From the NCBI GenBank assembly GCA_000827265.1, contig KN834765.1:699590-763589 (forward strand): 64,000 nucleotides of DNA, given 5' to 3'. The stretch is from Collybiopsis luxurians FD-317 M1. Taxonomy: Eukaryota > Basidiomycota > Agaricomycetes > Agaricales > Omphalotaceae. Positions 22,969 through 38,373 of this stretch are shown here, piece by piece; position 1 is the stretch's first letter, and every line of letters begins with the position of its first letter. The notes beneath the pieces are model-generated. The model saw only the letters and a list, made by a program, of their open reading frames with translations. It did not search any database and had not been told where the DNA came from. A program made the position numbers and the translations under genes.

Positions 22969-24479
22969 TTATAACCGAATACTACCCTCTTCACCCTTGT
23001 CTCTCCCCCGCAGCTGTGCAATCGTTTCCCCTTCTATCGTTTCGGAATCACCCTCGGATGGACGGGTAGAAGCTGTAGACATCATGAGCCAATAACAAAT
23101 CGTAATATCGGATAAATCCACCCACTATTTACTGCTGCGGTCATTGGCGTAGCTATTACATCCTCTTCTTCATCATCATCACCAAGCATGAACGTTCTTT
23201 CCTCTGCAGTCGACGGCGCGGATTCAAATTTCTTCACTGGGAGAGGCTCTGGTTTCTGTGGCGCAGGTGCCGGTGCCGGTGCCACGCTAGTTTGGCTTTG
23301 ATGACTTACTGGATTCGTACGCGGCGCAGCTGCAGGTGTCCTTTCAGCTCCATCGGATTCCCTTCCGCCACCAACATCGACTTGAGCTTGGTGACTGAAG
23401 GAATTCGCGACGGGAGTATTCCGAGGATTAGGCCGTCGGAATCCCCCGCCAGGAGCAAGTTGGCTTCCACCCCCAAATCCGGCATTTCCACTGCCCCAGC
23501 TGCGCGGGACATTGCCTCCCCAACCTGCGCGCTGGCCTCCTTCGTAAAGCTGGCTCATGACATCACGGAACCAGTCCACAGCTTCTCGGCTATGGTATTT
23601 CATCGCCTCGAGCGAAAACTGCGGAATCTGGTCAAACCCTCGCAAGTTGAGGACATAGCGGTTGTAAAGTGTGCCCAAAACCAAGTAGACCATGACGAGA
23701 ATCGTTACCCTTCACGGCCTGATTAGATACTCGATAATGCGACAATCGACAGCACCTACAAGACAGCTAATACTGCAAAGAAACCCCAAGGGCCACCTCG
23801 TTCACCAGTCGGACAAGCAAACTAAACTAGACATTAGTGCTGGTAAAACACACGATGTATTATACACAAACATGAGTTTTCCATTCCATGACAAAGAGAC
23901 AGGCCAAATCGTCATCTTCTAAAGGCCATTCAGTGATGAGTCGAGGAGTTCCAGCCCCAAAGACCTTGGTGTCGCATTTGAATTCGATGATAGTGCCTGC
24001 TTTATTGTCCGAGCCCTTGCAGTTTGAACCGTTCATGAGGACCAGCTTTGGGTTCCCTTCTGACATGACGAGAGTTGTGTTCTTTTCACTGTATGATTCA
24101 TGAGGAAGACAGAGAATGAGAAACGAGCAGTACCACAGACCCTATCGAAAAGTCTCCGTGATCTTTGCGAATGACACCACCGACATTGGCAGAATTAGGT
24201 ACTTTAAGCCCCCACGTTTCGGTATTGATAGCTTTACAGACGTTTAGAACGATCTTATGTCCTTTTTCCGTGCTAATTTCATAGTCCTTGCTGGAGAAAT
24301 GTGTGGGTTGAAGTGAACAGGACGTGTACAGACGCGTACCTCGCCTTGAGTGGGTTGAGATCGTAATATTTTCCATCAGAGTGAATCGTACACTCCTTCT
24401 CTTCCGTCGTCGTAGCTGACCTGGCAGTTGCAGACAACAGCGTGAGCAAGATGACCCAACGCCATAACGCGAAGAACAT
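22969..24479 (-). CDS. ATG27: ATG27-like autophagy receptor with M6P-receptor-type domain
   Basis: A type I membrane protein that cycles between Golgi, endosome and pre-autophagosomal structure and helps deliver Atg9. The signal peptide MFFALWRWVILLTLLSATAR is followed by a lumenal domain with Cys pairs (KECTIHSDGKYYDLNPL, IVLNVCKAIN, GSNCKGSDN, FKCDTKVFG) typical of the mannose-6-phosphate receptor homology fold. A GPWGFFAVL membrane helix comes next, then the family block FDQIPQFSLEAMKYH and a Gly-rich cytosolic tail. I end the gene at 22969, using an intron that gives a charged tail ending GSIRL. Without that intron the frame would stop at 23082 after an odd hydrophobic RFVIGS. The start at 24479 gives the signal peptide; an upstream in-frame ATG at 24515 is less likely. 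Confidence 0.8.
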
Positions 24480-24663
24480 TGTTAGTGAAGAGTGGGTAGC
24501 ACTTGTATTCGGCAATTTCCGCTTATTCCTACGCGTCTAAATCCAGTAATTACATACAGTCGCGTTTCCAAGTATCATGTTTTGATTTTCAGAATAAATA
24601 AAATTCCACATGCAGTCTGGTGTACAGAAATGAAAAATACAGAGACGGGAACAACGACAAAAA

Positions 24664-25540
24664 TCAAAAGATGGCTGCAAGAAAAAGGGGATGAGTATAC
24701 TTGTACAGCTGAACGAAACTTCCATACCTCTCACTAAGCCACCGCCTATTGCAGCTCCTGGAGATGAAAGTGTATGAGAATTGGAGAGAAGTGGAGTTAA
24801 TGAAGCACCAACCCGCCCCGAATCCGACACCACCGGCTGCACTGTGAGCCATCGTCTCACCGTACTTGCCATACTTGCTCTTCTTCTTCTCTTGGCCAGG
24901 ATCAGCCTGTAAACCCATATTATTTAGACCAGCGCCAGCCGGCGGTGGACTGTTGGCTCCCTGGTGTGCAGCACCGAAAGGTTTATAGGCTGGCTTTTCC
25001 CTGGAACCACTGAATGCGGGCGGCAATGTCCTACCTCCCGTAGATGCAGGTGTAGGCATGGCAGCAGGAGCAACAGGCTCTGGTGCAACAACTATTTCGA
25101 CATACGCGGAGGGGAACAATGCTTGACGGCCATTAACTGAACCAGTCCACCAATCTGCGTTTGTTTTCTCTATTATTTCCACCATATCACCAGCAGAAAA
25201 CGAGAGATCGCTGGGATCCTAGATACAGATAATTAGTTAGTTTCATCAAGTTTAAGAAAGTAGAGAGACTGACGGCGCCATCTTCGTTGTAAGCCCAGAG
25301 AGCCTTTGCCATGGTAGGCTGAGGAGACAAGACAACTGGAGTTTTTCGCGCAAAAGGTGCAGGTGTAGGCGTTGGCATTGCAGGTGCAGCCCCTGAGCTG
25401 ACATTGTTGAGTCTGCTCAGAAAAGCTGAAGCATCTGTCCTGGACATGTACTGGTGTTGAATTAGGAATTCCACATTCTGCTGAATTTGAGAGACGACAT
25501 GGGATAAGAGGGCATTGGCTTCAGGATTGGGAGCAGTCAT
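24664..25540 (-). CDS. LSB1/PIN3-like SH3 protein
   Basis: An actin-patch regulator; in yeast Lsb1 and Lsb2/Pin3 bind the WASP homologue Las17 through SH3. The N-terminal helix region (ALLSHVVSQIQQNVEFLIQ) is family-specific. The SH3 domain runs from AKALWAYNEDGA across an intron to DLSFSAGDMVEIIEK, DWWTGSVNGRQALFPSAYVEIV, with the ALYDY-like, WW and P-x-x-Y elements all present. A Pro/Gly linker follows and then the conserved end HSAAGGVGFGAG-AAIGGGLVR-AIF, assembled over two introns, with TGA at 24664-24666. The last exon is only four codons. It is divergent from U1-70K (70 bp). Confidence 0.88.
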
Positions 25541-25610
25541 GATTGTGGTGTAGAGTCAAGCAAGAAATATTGTGGCTGTGTTTCGGTTTCTGCTTCTTAA
25601 CCACGACCAA

Positions 25611-26903
25611 ATGCCGGGAACTCATTTACTTCCCCCAAATCTCCTCAAACTTTTCGCTCCAAGACCACCACTGCCATATGCACGGCCTATTGATAAAGAT
25701 ATCAATCGTGTCAGAGAAAAAAATGTCTCTGGCGTCGGCAACATCTTGGCTCAGCTCAAGGAAGCTGCTACGGAAAATCTCGTAGCCGGAGGAGGAGAGA
25801 ACATGGAAGAAGGAGAAGAACCTGCTTTTACTCTTGCAGAAGAAACCAAAAGACAGATCCGTAGGGAGGAGAGGAGAAAGCGTAAAACTGACGAATTCAG
25901 AATCGCAAAAGAGACCTGTGCGTAGGCCGTCTGATTCCAATGTTTTGCTCTGCTTATTTAGACTGTTACAGATAAGCCCGCGGATGACCCAGAGGCCGCA
26001 GGAGATCCTTACAAAACTCTTTTTATAGCTCGTCTGGTATGCAAATTCTCTTTAATTTGGCGTCCCTTGACTGACCCAACTCAACAGCATAAAAGTGCAA
26101 CAGAGAACGACTTGCGGCGTGAATTTGAGACTTATGGGACTATTGAAAGAGTAAGAATTGTCCGTGACAAAAAAGGTCGAGGCCGAGGCTACGCGTTTGT
26201 AGTGTATGAACGCGAACGAGACATGAAGGGTTTGTTTTTTTTTTTCTCCACCTTACTTCTTATCCATCGGTTTCACAATTTCAGCTGCCTACAAGGAATC
26301 CGTCCGATTACAAATTCTGGGAAAACGTATCCTCGTTGACGTTGAACGTGGCAGAACTGTTCGCGGGTGGAAACCTCGAAGATTAGGTGGAGGTCTAGGG
26401 GGTCGTCCCAAGCGAGTAGAACCTGCCGTCATCGTGCCACGAGCAGGAGCAGGAGCGGGAGGAGGAGGAGGAGGAGGAGGGGGAGGAGGAGGGGGAGGAT
26501 TCCGTGAGGGCATGGGTCGAGGGGGCGGAGGAGGAGGATTCCGAGGCGGAGGTAGGGGAGGATTTCGCGGTGGAGGATTTGGCGATCGGGGCGGGGACAG
26601 ATTCCGAGGTGGCTTTGGCCAGGACAATGGTTATCGTGGAGGCGGAGGTGGATTCAGGTAATATTTTTTCTCATTTTCGCTTGGATCGGTACTAAATTAT
26701 CTTTTCCTGGTAGGGGTGGTCGTCCAGGAGGAGGCATTGGGTACAACGGCGGAGGGTTTGAAAATGGGTATGGTCCTCCGGGCGGTCCAGGTTTCAACGG
26801 TCCTCCAGGCAACGGTGGTGGATATGGCCCTCCTGGTGGTTTGAAGAGGAGCGAGGGTCCTGGAAACTATGATGACCGAGATCCAAAGCGTACACGGTAC
26901 TAA
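25611..26903 (+). CDS. SNP1: U1 snRNP 70-kDa protein with a glycine-rich C-terminus
   Basis: Binds stem-loop I of U1 snRNA and helps define 5' splice sites. The start [20 protein letters not shown] gives the conserved U1-70K N-terminus, then [15 protein letters not shown] and the [19 protein letters not shown] (RNP2), [12 protein letters not shown] (RNP1), [15 protein letters not shown], and [13 protein letters not shown] right after the RRM, all diagnostic. The tail has a run of about 14 Gly (26457-26500) and RGG/FRGG repeats, and ends [10 protein letters not shown]. It lacks the long Arg-Ser/Arg-Glu domain of animal and plant orthologues. Five introns are inferred. The start at 25611 is preferred over an in-frame upstream one because the family begins here. 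Confidence 0.92.
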
Positions 26904-27708
26904 TTCAAAGATGGACGCAGAAACCATTTTCTTTGTTCTAGCCGTTTGCCGCTTAACTCCAGGTGTATATTTAGGTTGAGTGTCATCCCTGGTGGGCTTA
27001 TTTTCTTTTTTTTTTTATCTCAACGCCTTTCCGATGTAAGTATGTTCGTTTTCGTCGTGGACATCATGTATTTCGGGACAGGCAAGTATACATACGGTAA
27101 AATTTTTATTATATCTTCCTTTTCTCAACACACATGTATCGTCTCGATCCGATAATCTCAGAGTCATTGTGCTTTGCTACATGTGAAAACTTGGTAAAAC
27201 GGAAGAACGTTCGTTGAGCGCTTCGGTAGTGAGCTGACTCGAAATGCGTTTCTCTGACTCACATTGGCCCAACCCTACATTATTTATACGCAGCATTAGT
27301 GTTGCACCCACACGAATCAAATCAGAATAAATCTGTATATGAACGAGTATAAGTGAGAATGTACGATACGACTAGGAGGAAACATGTACGGGCCAAAGGT
27401 AAGTACAACACACGGTCGTCAAATAAATTATACGATACACAGACTGAGACTCTTTGACTCAAGCCAAAAGAAATACAATAGCCAAGCAAGAAAGAAACGT
27501 CAAGAAGAAATTGTACAGTACGAATCCAAACAAGAACAGAAACCAGCATGGTATGCATGGTCCGCAAAACTGGAGGCAGTCTTTCGACGCAGACGGACAG
27601 AATGGAAAAAAAGAGACATAAAGGAGCAGGTAGTCAAAACGAATCGATGCATAAAAAAGTTCTCAATGGTAATGCAAAACCACGACGGACTTCAGCTGGG
27701 ACTATGCA
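26904..27708. other. Convergent intergenic region U1-70K / MAF1
   Basis: About 800 bases between convergent genes, AT-rich. Frames present on both strands are low-complexity and carry no recognisable motif. It probably consists of 3' UTRs. Confidence 0.45.
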
Positions 27709-29070
27709 TCAAGGGCCGAGTCCCAGAGCTCTCGCACCAGCTCCATTTGCGCCATCCCATCCAACAAAGCGTTCTTTGTCTATCAAACTGTGGGGTTGAG
27801 ACAGCGTGACTGACTTTGAAGGGAACTTCATGGATATAGGACTGCCGTCACTTTCATCGGATTCAGCAAACCGACGCATTCGCCCGCTTTGTCCGATACG
27901 ATAAATGGGTTCACTTGCATTGACAAAGTATTCATCGTCGAGAGGGTTCCGAAAGATAGAACCCAGAGAGCGCTTTCTTGCCCAAACAGATACATATAAT
28001 ATGCGCTTCTGTTTGCGGTTCAGGAAGAACCAATGGGAGGACCAAAGAAGGGGGTCGGAGCCGGTAGCTGATATTGGGGTCGAGGGTGGATATGAGGAAG
28101 ACGAAAAAGAAGAATTGGAACGGGAAAGGGTTAAGTGAGGCAGCGAGGGCGAAGAAGACGAAGGACGCGGGCGGTACGACTCGTGGAATGGAGATATGGG
28201 ATGAGCAGAGCTAGATAAAGCGGCACCCCGGGGTGTATGAGGTGTATTTGTGTTCGTTTTAGATGCGGAGCTCATGTCTTCATCAAATGCAAAAACATGT
28301 TCGTCGCCGAATGAAAATCCTTCGGATTCTTCCTCGAAATCCTCTTCGTCGTCCCCCTCTCCTTCTCCTGCGTTCGGGTCCTCCTCTGGTTCTGGAGTAT
28401 ACTCGTACACTTCACATTCGCCTAATGGTCCAATAACTTCATCAAGGAGCGCATATACCTCCGGATGAGTGCCAGCCACGACACTGGAGGGAGCATATGG
28501 ACTCTCTTTAACGAATTCATAGGGACTACCCGGACTACCTTCTGCTATTCCGAAACCAAGTCCCTGGGCAGCAGGGTAGGCACCGTAAGCACCCGAGTTG
28601 TTTCGAGATAACGTTCTACTAGCAACCAGGGTGGTGCTTAGAGCGTGAAGTATTTGGGAACCGGATTCGAGGTGGACAAAAGAGGAAGGCTTTACTGAAT
28701 CAAAGGCATAATCGGGGAAGGCGACATTGAGAGTAGCAATCAGGAGATAGAGTGTCTTTCTTGACTGGGGTGAGCCGAGAGGGCCAAAAGGAGTTGAAAG
28801 GGATGAACGGGCTTGAGCTAGGAAGGAGGAAGAGGAGGGACTATCTGTAGGGGAGGACTTAGTTCCATCTTCCAAAGGATCATACTTGATTCCTTCTAGT
28901 ACACCCATGTCGTCCCAATAGACCTTTTCCAAGTCCCTGAAGAGACGTTTGTCCCGTTTAATGTTCTTGCACGAATACGCCTCGAGTCGTACAGCGACAT
29001 TACATTCAGGGCCTTGGTGTGACAGTGAAGAGGCCAATGCAGTTAAAGACGGTATTTCGATGTATTTCAT
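27709..29070 (-). CDS. MAF1: MAF1, repressor of RNA polymerase III
   Basis: Binds Pol III under stress or TOR inhibition and lowers tRNA and 5S synthesis. A single exon of 453 codons. Box A: MKYIEIPSLTALASSLS, then CNVAVRLEAYSCKNIKRDKR. Box B: KTLYLLIATLNVAFPDYAFD. Box C: WSSHWFFLNRKQKRILYVSVWARKR. It is extended relative to small fungal forms by acidic and Ser-rich linkers (DEEDFEEESEGF and a Ser/Pro stretch) that could be phosphorylation targets, as in yeast Maf1; that point is inference. It is followed upstream by CFIm25 on the same strand. A tRNA gene, a target class, lies in the same arm. Confidence 0.93.
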   Translation of the reverse strand: MKYIEIPSLTALASSLSHQGPECNVAVRLEAYSCKNIKRDKRLFRDLEKVYWDDMGVLEGIKYDPLEDGTKSSPTDSPSSSSFLAQARSSLSTPFGPLGSPQSRKTLYLLIATLNVAFPDYAFDSVKPSSFVHLESGSQILHALSTTLVASRTLSRNNSGAYGAYPAAQGLGFGIAEGSPGSPYEFVKESPYAPSSVVAGTHPEVYALLDEVIGPLGECEVYEYTPEPEEDPNAGEGEGDDEEDFEEESEGFSFGDEHVFAFDEDMSSASKTNTNTPHTPRGAALSSSAHPISPFHESYRPRPSSSSPSLPHLTLSRSNSSFSSSSYPPSTPISATGSDPLLWSSHWFFLNRKQKRILYVSVWARKRSLGSIFRNPLDDEYFVNASEPIYRIGQSGRMRRFAESDESDGSPISMKFPSKSVTLSQPHSLIDKERFVGWDGANGAGARALGLGP

Positions 29071-30454
<1,384 letters not shown>

Positions 30455-30600
30455 CTTGAACGACGCGTTCAAGTTCAAATTCAAGATAATTTTAAATGTC
30501 CCAGGCCTCATCACGTGCTCTCAAATTTTGACAGTCCAGTCGCCCATCGCTCAGCCCATCCTCCTCGTCGTCCTTGGCGACTTTCAAAAAAGAAAAAAAG

Positions 30601-32241
30601 ATGGCCGAATCCGACCTTTCCAAAACAATAATTCCCTACCTCGACCGCCATCTTTCTTTCCCTCTTCTTGCTCACCTGGTCGAGACTGGCGTTTTCCCTG
30701 CAGATGAAGTTCAAGTTGCACAATATGAGCTGGCCAAAGGAACAAATATGTTCGACTATGCCGCTTCACTGTTCCAACAGATCTATCCTAATCAAGAAGT
30801 TCCACAAGGTACCTGGAGACAATATCAACTCTGACACCACAAAAGTACTAATTTCCCTTCAGAATTTGAACAGAAACGAGAAAACGCTGTCTCGACACAC
30901 GAAAGGCTTCAGCAAGAGGCTCAGGCAGTTTTAGATGTGATTGAAAACCCAGATGTTGCCCAAGCTTTGAGGCAAGATAAAAATCAAAACTTGCAGTATC
31001 TAAAGGACAACTATAACGTTCGTTTGCCCACTTTCGTCTCTTCCTCTATTCTGTATCTTACCTCCAACGTATTTAGCTCACACTAGACCAAATAACCGCA
31101 CTCTACAATTTTGGAAAGTTTCAATACTCGTACGGAAACTACAGTGGTGCCGCCGACTACTTGTATCACTTCCGCGTCCTTTCTACCGATCCCGATCTCA
31201 CCATTTCGGCGCACTGGGGAAAACTGGCTTCTGATATCCTCACTGGTAAATGGGATGTTGCTCTCGAAGAACTCAATTCTCTTCGTGAGGCCATAGATTC
31301 TCGTTCTCCAGCGCCGTTTGCGCCTACCGTGACTGGCTCAGGTTCCAACTCCACTCCCCCAATCGACCCTGCTCTAGGCCAGCTTCACTCTCGAACTTGG
31401 CTCGTACACTGGTCTCTTTTTGTTTATTTCAACCATCCACAGGGCCGGGTCTTACTGCTCGAGACATTCCTCTCCCCCACATACCTTAACACCATCCAAA
31501 CTGCTTGCCCTTGGATCCTGCGCTACGTCGCTGCAGCCGCAATCATTTCCACCCCAACCCCATCTTCTTCCAACTCATCCTCTTCTGTCCCCCAGTCCTC
31601 GAGAGTCAAAAATGCTGTCCGCGAAGTAGTCAAGGTCATTCAAATGGAAAACTACCAGTATACCGACCCAGTGACAGAGTTTTTGATGCAACTTCATGTA
31701 GAGTTTGATTTCGAGGCTGCACAGAAGGAGTTGCAGAAAGCGGAGAAGGTCGTTACCGATGACTTTTTCCTGGGAGATTTTCACGATGAGTTTTTGGAGA
31801 GTGCGAGGTGTTTGGTGAGCGAAGCTTATTGCAGAATTCACCAACGAATAGATATTAGGTATGCTATTCATCTTTTCCCTTCTGATTGGTTTCTTGACGT
31901 TTGCGTAGCGATCTGTCCGACAGGCTCAATCTTCCACGAGACGAAGGTGAAAAGTGGATTGTCAACCTCATACGAGAAACTCGTATGGGACAAGATGCTA
32001 AGATTGACCTAGAAAAGGTATTCCTATTTTTCCACCTCGATCGAAACCGACTAAAGCCTTTTTATAGAACCTCATCCAAATCTCTCGACCCCCGCAGCCA
32101 ATCTATCAATCAGTTATCGAGAAAACTCGAGGGCTTGCCATTCGGACGCAAGCTTTGGGAGCTGCGATTACCAGAACGAATGCGGCTGCTGTTCCTCCAG
32201 CGTCCGCTCCTCCCGCCGCACAACCTGTTGCCGTGAGCTGA
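30601..32241 (+). CDS. eIF3e (INT6), translation initiation factor 3 subunit
   Basis: A PCI-domain subunit of eIF3, which binds the 40S ribosome and the mRNA entry channel. The start [26 protein letters not shown] is the conserved eIF3e N-terminus. It is followed by [57 protein letters not shown], and the PCI region [35 protein letters not shown]. The last exon ([18 protein letters not shown]...) is the typical C-terminus, ending in an Ala/Pro tail with TGA at 32239-32241. A Ser/Pro insertion lies at the SNSSSSV segment. At least five short introns are needed. Confidence 0.93.
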
Positions 32242-32652
32242 GCGCTCTCTATATGTACAATACTTGCGTGCTTAGTTTGGTTTCATCTGTAAAACTTGGA
32301 CTATGTACGTATGTAGTATGTATCTATAGCTGCTAATTACCGCTGTTTTTTTCTTCTGTGGTATCAAATTTAATGATTTCTGAAAATTTTTGTCGCTTTG
32401 ACCAAGCTATGGCACCCACTGACTCCAGCCATTAACTGATGGTACAGGTCAGACAATCCGGCGGCCACTAGCCAATCAGGACAAGCATTAAACTCCTGAT
32501 CATGCGGGACCACTATCAGGTATGAGAGAGCTCGAGAACGACGACATTATCTTTGAATTGAGTCCGTTCCAAGAATGCTATTGAAACATATATACACCTG
32601 GCTATCTAGAAACTCACTTCTTGGTCGTGTCCCGGCATTCGCTCAAATCAAG
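32242..32652. other. Convergent intergenic region eIF3e / NPRT
   Basis: About 410 bases between convergent genes, presumably 3' UTRs. Nothing else was recognised. Confidence 0.45.
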
Positions 32653-34359
32653 TTACGCCGAAGGCAAGCCGAATAATTTCTTGACTTCGTTCACGACTTG
32701 CTGGTTGCCCGTGTTCTAGGTGCTCAAATGTGAATGATGGAACACTCGCCGTAAAGTTCACTTGCCTTTGTTAGGTCGTCGCTGATTTTGACGCATGGTT
32801 TCCCATTCACCTCGGCAAGCTTAATGACCATATTCAGCGCTGGGCTCTTGCTGCTGGGGTCGGAAACCCTGGCAAAATCGTTGGATAAGTAGGTGCCGAT
32901 TCCGAAAGAGGCTGAGATAAAAGTTAAAAACTGTTTTGTCAGCACATGGACTTTTTCACCTTTAAAGCCGATCTCATCAGCCTGTTTCTTCAGCTTCAGA
33001 GCTTTATCCAGATTCAAAGCGTCGGAATAAATGATCATCTTTTCTCGAGGGTGGATCCCCATCTTTTCGTAAACTTCTTTCGCCTTGGGTGCAAACGCAA
33101 GAGGGTCACCAGAGTCCTGACGGAGACCGTGCCACCTTTTCGCGCGTTCGGGATTCTTGGAGAAGGTCTGAACCACCATGTAGATTAGTATGTGGAAACA
33201 ATCCAAGAGAATGACTGTGCGAGACCTGAAAAAATGCATTCGTAGAAAATGTGTCTGTTAAAGCGAGAAGTATCGCATTGGGATAGGCAGTTTCCCATAT
33301 TTCGAGTGCAAGGTCATGAACCTTTTCGTAGCCTCTTAGAGCTCCAATCTATGACGATCGCTGAGTCAAAAGTCCAGAGGAAGTAAGAAAAATAACTTAC
33401 GCCCATGAACCACTCACTGACGAAACAATGAGAACAGGACTGATGATATCGGAGAATCCAAACCTACTGAGCCACGGTGCCTATCGGAGTAATGCAGTAC
33501 TTCTTAGCTAGGAAGACCTGGACAAAAACACTCGGTGAATGCTACACAATTGAAGGTGAACCTAGTTACATTGCTAGTACCCGTCAGTTTGCCAGAGTTT
33601 GGGACATCCCGAGATGCTCTTATTAGTTCCCTGACCAAGAAATCTTGAGTGTGAAAGGATCGTCTGCGACGTGTCCCGAATTCACTAAAGACACATCCTG
33701 CCTCCAGCAGAGTTTTACCCTTTTGGTACGCGATTCCTTGAAGAATTTGATTAATTGACATCGACATGTCCAGGTATAAAGATGTATACCTTCCTGCCCT
33801 TCGTAGGACCAGTCTGTGTCGACAGTAGTAAAATATATCTCACTGAGACAGGCCATTAGAGGAACTTCCCATAGGATCGTTTCGACCCAGGGACCCTCGG
33901 CCGTAATCTCTATGTGACCCTTGGATCCAGAATTATCTATTGGAACAAATTCAGCATGAACTTGTTCAGGTTTGAAGCGGTAGTTCTCCAGATAGCCTAA
34001 GTATTCTGACGGGAAGTAGGGACATGTTTCCGCGAGCCAGTCACGTTCGCTCGGAGTGAGTTTGATTTGATTGAATTCTGAAAGAGATAACATCGTAAAT
34101 CAAGGATTCGTCCAACATGACCGCCACTGACGAGATATTGCGGTCTGAAAGCGCTCAAAACATTCGCGGGTGAAGAATGTCGTATCTTTGCTGCGATTGG
34201 TAAAGCGATAAACTGCGTGCACGTCTGGAAAGTTTCTCAATACCGCGTTCTGCATAGTGAACTGGGGCGAAGTGAGGTAAAGTGAGCGAGACATGAGGCA
34301 AAATCACCTACTTTATACAGATCGGTATCGAGAATGGACTTTGGGAGAATTAAAGACAT
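32653..34359 (-). CDS. NPT1: Nicotinate phosphoribosyltransferase (NPT1 type)
   Basis: Converts nicotinate and PRPP to nicotinate mononucleotide with ATP hydrolysis (Preiss-Handler NAD salvage). The start MSLILPKSILDTDLYK at 34359 runs over an intron into FTMQNAVLRNFPDVHAVYRF. Further blocks are EFGTRRRRSFHTQDF (with the His that is phosphorylated in the family), GTSNV, GIGALRGYEKVHDLALEIW, LRQDSGDPLAFAPKAKEVYE, IIYSDALNLDKALKL, and FGIGTYLSNDF near the phosphate site. The last exon is NTGNQQVVNEVKKLFGLPSA. Several short introns are present. The start codon is only 58 bp from that of RRP41 on the other strand. Confidence 0.93.
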
Positions 34360-34417
34360 GGCTGAAGATAACTGAGGACTGGTTTGATGACTCATCCTAG
34401 TTTTTCCTAAGTACGAC

Positions 34418-36160
<1,743 letters not shown>

Positions 36161-36280
36161 GGTGGACTTTGGAATTAACGCGGGTGAAAGATGAGTTCCG
36201 ATTTTATCACGTGATCATAGGAGCGATTCGGAGTAAGTCGAAAAAAAATATACACTTTCACCGTAACCACCATCTTCCCC

Positions 36281-38115
36281 ATGGCTTCATCCCTCTCTTC
36301 ACGTTCCATTCTCAATGCTGTAAGAGTCGAGCGGCCTTGCATTACTGAATACACGCTCAATGTTTTCTAGTCAAAATCCAGAGCTGCATGGGCTCGCACT
36401 TCTTGCTTCTCTACGTCCGCTGCCAACAACTCGGCTTTAAAAGAGCGACTGGCACAGCTCATTCCTCAGCAACTGGAACATGTGCGTTGAACCGTTCTTC
36501 TTGTTGGCTATTCTCCTCAGCTACTTTTCAGGTCAAAGCGGTCCGTGCTGAGCACGGTGCAAAATCTTTTGGGTCGGTCAAAGTCGACCAACTCTACGGG
36601 TGAACAACAGTCTGCATTGTCACAACTAGCGCATCCCTTCTAATTCTCTTCTTGTTCAGTGGTATGCGCGGTCTTCCTGCCCTCATCTGGGATGGCTCCG
36701 TCCTCGACGCTGGTATGTCTGATACGCGTCTTTTCCAACCCCTATATTCAAGAGCATTTCCGCAGAGGAGGGTATTCGTTTCCGTGGCAAGACCATTCCC
36801 GAGTGCCAACAGCAGCTCCCAAAAGCTCCCGGTGGATCCGAACCTCTTCCGGAAGCTCTTTTCTGGCTTCTCGTCACCGGTGAAGTTCCAACCCAGGAAC
36901 AAGTTGCCGACCTATCCAAGGAGTGGGCCGCCCGTGCTGCAATCCCATCCTTCGTTGAAGAAATTTTGGATCGATGCCCTCCAACTCTTCATCCCATGAG
37001 TCAGTTCAGCTTGGCTGTTACTGCTGTCAGTACTTGCTTTTGAGTCCCTCGCTATGCCTCACTGAATTCTTCTAGTTGAACCACGATTCTGCTTTCGCCA
37101 AAGCATACCAAAACGGCATCTCGAAGAAGGAGTACTGGGGTCCTACATTTGAAGACTGCATGGACTTGTAAGTCCTCCAATGTAACCTCGTTCAGATATC
37201 TTACGTTCGACTTCTCAGAATCGCCAAGCTTCCAAATATTGCAGGCCGAATTTACCGCAATGTCTTTGGCCAGGGCAAGCTTCCTGCCATTGACCCCACC
37301 AAGGACTATTCTCAAAACCTTGCAACTCTTCTCGGATTCGGCGACAATAAGGCTTTCGTCGAACTCCTGCGTCTCTACATTACCATTCACAGTGACCACG
37401 AGGGTGGTAATGTTTCTGCTCACACCGGAAAACTCGTCGGTTCTGCTCTTTCAGATCCTTTCCTCGCCTTTGGTGCATCTCTCAATGGTTTGGCTGGACC
37501 CCTTCACGGTCTCGCCAACCAGGAAGTTTTGATATGGCTGCGCAAGATGCAATCCAAGATTGGTGAAAATGCCAGCGATGAGGCTGTCAAGGAGTACGTC
37601 TGGTCTACTCTCAAAGGTGGACAAGTCGTTCCTGGATATGGTCATGCTGTCCTCCGTAAAACCGATCCACGATACACCGCTCAGCGAGAATTCGCCTTGA
37701 AGCACCTTCCTAACGACCCCATGTTCAAGCTTGTCGGCCAAATTTACGACATCGTCCCTGGTATTCTATTGGAGGTGCGTCACTTTTTCCGACGAATGAT
37801 AACATACTGACGTGTCCTCACAATAATAGGCTGGCAAGGCAAAGAACCCATGGCCTAATGTCGATGCTCACTCCGGTGTTCTCTTGACATACTACGGCTT
37901 GGATCAGATGCAGTTCTACACTGTTCTATTCGGTGTTTCCCGTGCCTTTGGTGTTGCCGCTCAGCTTATTTGGGATCGTGCACTTGGTGCTCGTAAGTGC
38001 ATGCGTCACGTCTCCATCTTTCGCTAGCTCACATATGTTCGGAAATTTAGCTCTTGAACGTCCCAAATCCTACTCCACCGCAGCCATTGAGAAAATGTTT
38101 GCCAACAAGCAGTGA
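36281..38115 (+). CDS. CIT1: Mitochondrial citrate synthase
   Basis: Condenses acetyl-CoA with oxaloacetate at the head of the TCA cycle. The N-terminus [29 protein letters not shown] is a basic, Ser/Arg-rich mitochondrial presequence. Core blocks: [32 protein letters not shown], the first catalytic His region [28 protein letters not shown] (second catalytic His), [15 protein letters not shown], and [18 protein letters not shown] with the catalytic Asp. The protein ends FANKQ at TGA 38113-38115. Six or more introns are present, one within EEGI. This is the mitochondrial, not the methylcitrate or peroxisomal, type, judged mainly by the presequence. Confidence 0.95.
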
Positions 38116-38373
38116 AGAAGACTTGATATTTTGATTATAGACGTTTTTCATAGACAGTGCCATTGCTACTCGTCGGATCGGTTGCATTATGGATAGATTT
38201 GCGGCTAGTTACGCTTAGATCCAAAAAGGAAGTGTATAAATCCCAGTAATATGCTGCAATACAGCCATGATTAACCCATAAATTTGTGCCCTTGAGAGCA
38301 AAGTGTATTTAGTCAGCGCTTAATTCCCAACTTTACAAGCGCTCGTGAGATTTTTCTTCCTTCCGTCGCTACG

